A stretch of DNA of 8,083 bases, from the NCBI GenBank assembly GCA_903838095.1, contig CAILXE010000293.1:1-8083 (forward strand). Reading direction: 5' to 3'. Shown one piece after another: positions 4,928 to 8,083 of this stretch. The first letter of the stretch is position 1. Every line of letters begins with the position of its first letter. A program made the position numbers and the translations under genes. This stretch comes from an uncultured Chlorobiaceae bacterium. GTDB taxonomy: Bacteria > Bacteroidota > Chlorobiia > Chlorobiales > Chlorobiaceae. The notes below the pieces were generated by a model. That model had not been told where the DNA came from. It did not search any database and saw nothing but the letters and a program-made list of their open reading frames with translations.

Positions 4928-5722
4928 ACTGCCACCGGCATATTTGCCCGTGTCCCAAAAATCCAATAGCTTGCTAAAACCTTGGGACTGCCAGTAAGCC
5001 CAGCCGTGCGGCTGCTGGTTAAACCATTGTGGGTTCCTTATGTAATTTTGTGTGCCGTAGATTTCTATGAATCTGTGCGCGTCGTCAAAATGGTTGTCGT
5101 TCCGAACGTGGTCGGGCGAAGTTAAATCTTGATTGAGATGCAAAACGTGTCCCAAAGAGTAAAGCATAAGTGCCATGTTCTCGTTACGAGCTGATTGAGT
5201 TGAATTCGTCAACGAAGCCAATTCATTGCTGCGAGCATTACTCCACTGATAGATGTTCGGCCCTACATTCAAAGTCCCTGAAACTCCATTTTGTGTAACC
5301 CAAACATAGGAATTTACAATGCCGCTCGGTAAACCATTCCAAAAATCCCATGTTGGATGCTCACTGCCATCAGTCAGTCCGATCACTTGGCCGGGCGTGC
5401 GTTGTGGCGTCACTGTATAGAAGTGATCTAAGGGACGTGGAGTAAGCGTGAGAGCACCATAAAGTTGCTCATCTTCATAATAGCTTCCCTCCCTAAGCCA
5501 CTCAAGCGGAGTAAAAGTGCCACTACAATACAGATAGGGATTTGCCTGTAAAAACTGGGATTTCAGGTTATCAATTAGAAAACAAGAAAGACTAGCAGAC
5601 GATCCAAATGCACTTTCCGTAATCTTTTTATGAACTGGCCCATCGTGACTGTAACATGGCATTCGCGAAGATAAGCAAATAGATATTGCAATGACAAAAT
5701 ATGGCGAGACAATTTTATTCAT
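4925..5722 (-). CDS. N-terminal part of zinc-dependent phospholipase C/P1-nuclease-like secreted protein
   Basis: Residues 1-265 of a 578-codon gene that is cut by an in-frame TAG. MNKIVSPYFVIAISICLSSR starts a signal-peptide-like segment ending near residue 25, so the protein is exported. The family is suggested by its spaced His/Asp set: SHDGPVHKKI (His26, His31), REGSYYED (77-84), RPLDHFY (His100), GHVLHLNQDLTSPDHVRNDNHF at 191-212 (His192, His195, Asp199, His205, Asp209, His211). These resemble zinc ligands and neighbours in phospholipase C/S1-P1 nuclease-type proteins. The substrate (phospholipid or nucleic acid) cannot be told. The ATG at 5722 is favoured because it leads directly into the signal peptide; a GTG at 5734 would overlap the TAG stop of the upstream gene by one base and allow coupled translation. 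It is the last gene of the minus-strand group, 11 nt after the membrane-protein gene if the ATG is used. Confidence 0.8.
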   Translation of the reverse strand: MNKIVSPYFVIAISICLSSRMPCYSHDGPVHKKITESAFGSSASLSCFLIDNLKSQFLQANPYLYCSGTFTPLEWLREGSYYEDEQLYGALTLTPRPLDHFYTVTPQRTPGQVIGLTDGSEHPTWDFWNGLPSGIVNSYVWVTQNGVSGTLNVGPNIYQWSNARSNELASLTNSTQSARNENMALMLYSLGHVLHLNQDLTSPDHVRNDNHFDDAHRFIEIYGTQNYIRNPQWFNQQPHGWAYWQSQGFSKLLDFWDTGKYAGGS

Positions 5723-5733
5723 AGGTTGTTTCA

Positions 5734-6108
5734 CTATTTGGTGCTGTCACAATCTGGCTTTTCATGTCTAGCACTTTTGTTTTTACCAATGAGAATTATT
5801 GACCAAATGACGAACAAACCTATTGCCATTGGCAAAATCATTTTTCCAAATATTTTTAATGAAAAGAAAATTTCATTATGTTGACGACTAACCAAACTGT
5901 CTGCCAAAAGGAAAATAAATGGGAATACCCATCCTTGTGAGTCCCCATTATTAAAGCCAACCGGTGTAATAACAATAGCCAAGCAAAAGCAAAAGATTAG
6001 TCGCCAAAATATGGAAGTATGCGCGCCACGCCATAGTAAAGCCATGCCAATTGCAAATAATGGTATTCCGATGCCAAGCGACCAAAACCAAGCAGTATAG
6101 TTTGTCAT
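5734..6108 (-). CDS. Small four-helix integral membrane protein, unknown function
   Basis: 124 residues, with hydrophobic segments at about 6-26, 33-51, 59-74 and 88-108 (the third is short), and a hydrophilic basic tail (GKNKSARHEKPDCDSTK). It should sit in the inner membrane. I do not recognise the family; there is no catalytic motif. The ATG at 6108 is chosen; a TTG at 6141 would overlap the preceding gene by 22 nt and add the charged stretch EDFGILKRKS. With the ATG, 11 nt separate it from the preceding stop, and another 11 nt lie before the next ATG, so it fits an operon with both neighbours. Its stop is a tandem TAG TGA. By hand count 5761-6060 is about 36% G+C (107 of 300), lower than the roughly 50% seen in a sample of the adjacent large gene; this partly reflects hydrophobic codons but could also mark different ancestry. 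Confidence 0.72.
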   Translation of the reverse strand: MTNYTAWFWSLGIGIPLFAIGMALLWRGAHTSIFWRLIFCFCLAIVITPVGFNNGDSQGWVFPFIFLLADSLVSRQHNEIFFSLKIFGKMILPMAIGLFVIWSIILIGKNKSARHEKPDCDSTK

Positions 6109-6119
6109 AGATTTACGTT

Positions 6120-8083
6120 TTAGAATTCCAAAATCTTCCACACGCCCTTCTCCTTCACAAATTCAACGGGGAAGGTAATGGTTTGACTATCAATTGTTTT
6201 TTCGAAGTAGTATTGGCTAGCGTCGCTTTCTATGGTCGCCGGTATCAGGGTTCCAATCTGACTGATGACTGAAGTTGCGGCAGCAGTGCCAAGACCGAGA
6301 AAAGCCTGCCGATATTTGTCCGCCGAGAGACTGGAGAAATAAAAAGCCGCACCGGGAATGTCGGCGGCGGCAACTCGGGCGGTCATGCTGTTCCAAACGG
6401 TTTGCAAAGTATCGGCATCCTGACTTGGAGCCGTGCATAAAATCACGCGATTGTTGGCGGTGTCGGCAACGTAGAAAAGATCGTTTGTAAAGTTGTTGAC
6501 CGCCGCAGCCGCATACGGTTGGCTTAAATTGGTGGAGACCGCAAAACGCATACTCGTTGGTGTGATGCTGAACAATCCAGACGACGGCAAGTCAAATTTC
6601 TGAATGCGGTTGTTGCCAGTATCCGCCACATAAACACCCCGTTTGGCAACACACAAGCTAACCGGGCCGCTGAATTGTCCCAAGTCTGTGCCGCTGGTCC
6701 CGGTGGTTCCCATCACGATATTGCCCTGCGCCATAACAATCTGGTTATTGCCCGAATCCACGACATACAAGGTGCCAACAGAATCGTAGGTAAGTCCTTT
6801 GGGCGTGTCGAACTGGCCCGTGGCCGTTCCCTGACTGCCAAAGGTGTCAATGAGATTGCCACTGGTATCTACGCGCTGGATACGATGGTTGCCGGAATCT
6901 GATATGGCGATGGTTCCGCCGTCGGGACTGACCGCGACATCATACGGAGCGTTAAATTCTCCGCCATTGGTGCCAGAAATGCCAATCACGCCTTGATAAC
7001 CAAAACCTGCATCTGGTGTAAATGAAATATCGGTCGGATTAAGTTTCCAAACCTGATTGCTACCCGTTACCGCCACATAAACATTGCCGGAGTTGTCCAC
7101 GTCAAAGCCGGAAGGATTCAGACCAAGATTGTTCACATAACGAATTACATTACCACCAGCGTTAAATTCCGTGAGCGTGGCGGTGCTGCGGGACAAGACG
7201 TAAAGATTGCTGGGGGCAACCCACTTTATGTCCACCGGATCGGGAACGCTAGCAAAGGATGTTATCGTTGGCGGAGCCTGAACATTGATACGCACCGGTT
7301 GGTTGGTCGCATCCAAGGTAAACCCATTCCATCCGCCAACGCTAGAAAACCGCCCACCTGTCGTTTGAATGGTGACGACGGGAAAATATTCGCCGTTGGT
7401 GGTGTAAGTGTAGGTGATGGGGGCAAGGTTGTTGGTGATGAAATCGGCAAGGTCATCGCCGTTTAAATCATAGGCGACCTGCTGAATGGTTCCGGGCAGG
7501 TTGGTTTGGAATTGGAAAGACACAGACAAGGGAGAAAAGCCAGCAACGGGCGTGGCCTGGAGTTGAACTGGATTGTTCAAGCTGCCATCCGAGTTGGTGG
7601 TTGTAATGAGGTTTATAGAAACTGTGTTGGTGACTCCGGCTAGATTTTCAACGGTTGCCGTGAGGGTGTTTGTCCCTGCATCCAGCGGCACATTCAAGGC
7701 GTTGAAATTGGTTCCGTGAATAAAGGCCGGAACGCCATTTATGATGATCAGTTTCAAAGCTCCGGCGGCAAAGTTTCCGCTGACGTTTACCCGCGACGAG
7801 TTAAATGAAACATTGTTGGCGGGGCTGGTGATTGAAATCGTGGGCGTGGTGGAATCCAGAATCAGGCTGGTGGTTTCCCAAGTCTGCTGTGCGTCTGCCG
7901 GCAATCCGCGCAACCCCACCCAGACATTACGCGAGCCTTGGTTTGAACCTAGATTTACAGTGATATTTGGAGAAGTGTAAGCAGACCAAGAAGCCGCCGT
8001 AAAATTGGTATTATCCACCAGCACAGCGTAGTAACTCGGAACACCTGCGGTGACGTTTAATTGCAGGTCGGGATAGCTGGTGC
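6120..8083 (-). CDS. Large secreted protein: Ig-like, PKD, six-blade NHL propeller, NTF2-like end (5' partial)
   Basis: The frame is open from the right edge to TAA at 6122-6120, giving the last 653 residues. The true start and any signal peptide lie outside; a GTG at 8024 is only an internal codon, since 19 more codons are open before it. Counting from the first visible residue: about 1-77 a partial beta-sandwich (RNVWVGLRGLPADAQQTWET); 80-160 a bacterial Ig-like domain (TPTISITSPANNVSF, INGVPAF, LDAGTNTLTATVEN); 170-268 a PKD domain (FSPLSVSFQF, YDLNGDDLADF, YTYTTNGEYFPVVTIQT); about 278-550 an NHL beta-propeller with six blades, clearest at ISDSGNHRIQRVD, VVDSGNNQIV, VADTGNNRIQKFD and VADTANNRVILC; 553-653 an NTF2/SnoaL-like domain ending in FPVEFVKEKGVWKILEF. 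Likely an exported binding or scaffold protein; no catalytic motif is seen. It is first in the visible minus-strand group, upstream of the membrane protein and phospholipase C-like enzyme. Confidence 0.87.
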   Translation of the reverse strand, partial: TSYPDLQLNVTAGVPSYYAVLVDNTNFTAASWSAYTSPNITVNLGSNQGSRNVWVGLRGLPADAQQTWETTSLILDSTTPTISITSPANNVSFNSSRVNVSGNFAAGALKLIIINGVPAFIHGTNFNALNVPLDAGTNTLTATVENLAGVTNTVSINLITTTNSDGSLNNPVQLQATPVAGFSPLSVSFQFQTNLPGTIQQVAYDLNGDDLADFITNNLAPITYTYTTNGEYFPVVTIQTTGGRFSSVGGWNGFTLDATNQPVRINVQAPPTITSFASVPDPVDIKWVAPSNLYVLSRSTATLTEFNAGGNVIRYVNNLGLNPSGFDVDNSGNVYVAVTGSNQVWKLNPTDISFTPDAGFGYQGVIGISGTNGGEFNAPYDVAVSPDGGTIAISDSGNHRIQRVDTSGNLIDTFGSQGTATGQFDTPKGLTYDSVGTLYVVDSGNNQIVMAQGNIVMGTTGTSGTDLGQFSGPVSLCVAKRGVYVADTGNNRIQKFDLPSSGLFSITPTSMRFAVSTNLSQPYAAAAVNNFTNDLFYVADTANNRVILCTAPSQDADTLQTVWNSMTARVAAADIPGAAFYFSSLSADKYRQAFLGLGTAAATSVISQIGTLIPATIESDASQYYFEKTIDSQTITFPVEFVKEKGVWKILEF

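Overview
The window looks like chromosomal DNA from a Verrucomicrobiota-like bacterium. This is inferred from the small XRE regulators, the Lys/Ala-rich H1-like protein with a coiled-coil N-terminus, and large secreted NHL/PKD proteins; no rRNA or marker gene is present to prove it. Shine-Dalgarno motifs are weak or absent before nearly every start. I see no tRNA, rRNA, CRISPR array, transposase or phage gene.

Left part (1-3840, mostly + strand). A gene fragment on the minus strand (173 down to 1) runs off the left edge. Facing away from it are two adjacent 69-residue helix-turn-helix genes (300-509, 537-746) that are clear paralogs. A 19-bp palindrome-containing block lies before the first (257-275) and recurs with 17/19 identity after the second (753-771), just before the next gene. 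These are probably the operators of the pair. Next come an exported protein with a GGAHCC motif (816-1721) and, 15 nt later, a multidomain lipoprotein (1737-3347) with an FG-GAP-like calcium loop, a TonB-C-like module and a DUF4431-like end. A weak terminator follows, then a 123-residue histone H1-like protein built on two copies of a basic motif (3415-3786), then a strong terminator (3805-3840).

Between 3841 and 3985 lies a short convergent intergenic stretch without a gene; it contains one copy of a 16-bp repeat.

Right part (3986-8083, minus strand). A three-gene, operon-like group reads right to left: a large secreted protein with Ig-like, PKD, six-blade NHL propeller and NTF2-like parts (6120-8083, its start outside the window); a small AT-rich four-helix membrane protein (5734-6108); and a zinc-dependent phospholipase C/P1-nuclease-like secreted protein (3986-5722). 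The last gene is open in one frame over 578 codons except for a single in-frame TAG at codon 266 (4925-4927), and conserved-looking family motifs lie on both sides. It is therefore a single gene with a nonsense codon, a base-call error or a read-through site, rather than two genes.

The most interesting points are the paired operator-like palindromes around the duplicated regulators, the amber codon in the enzyme gene, the lipoprotein's domain mix, and the secreted-propeller/membrane/enzyme cassette.
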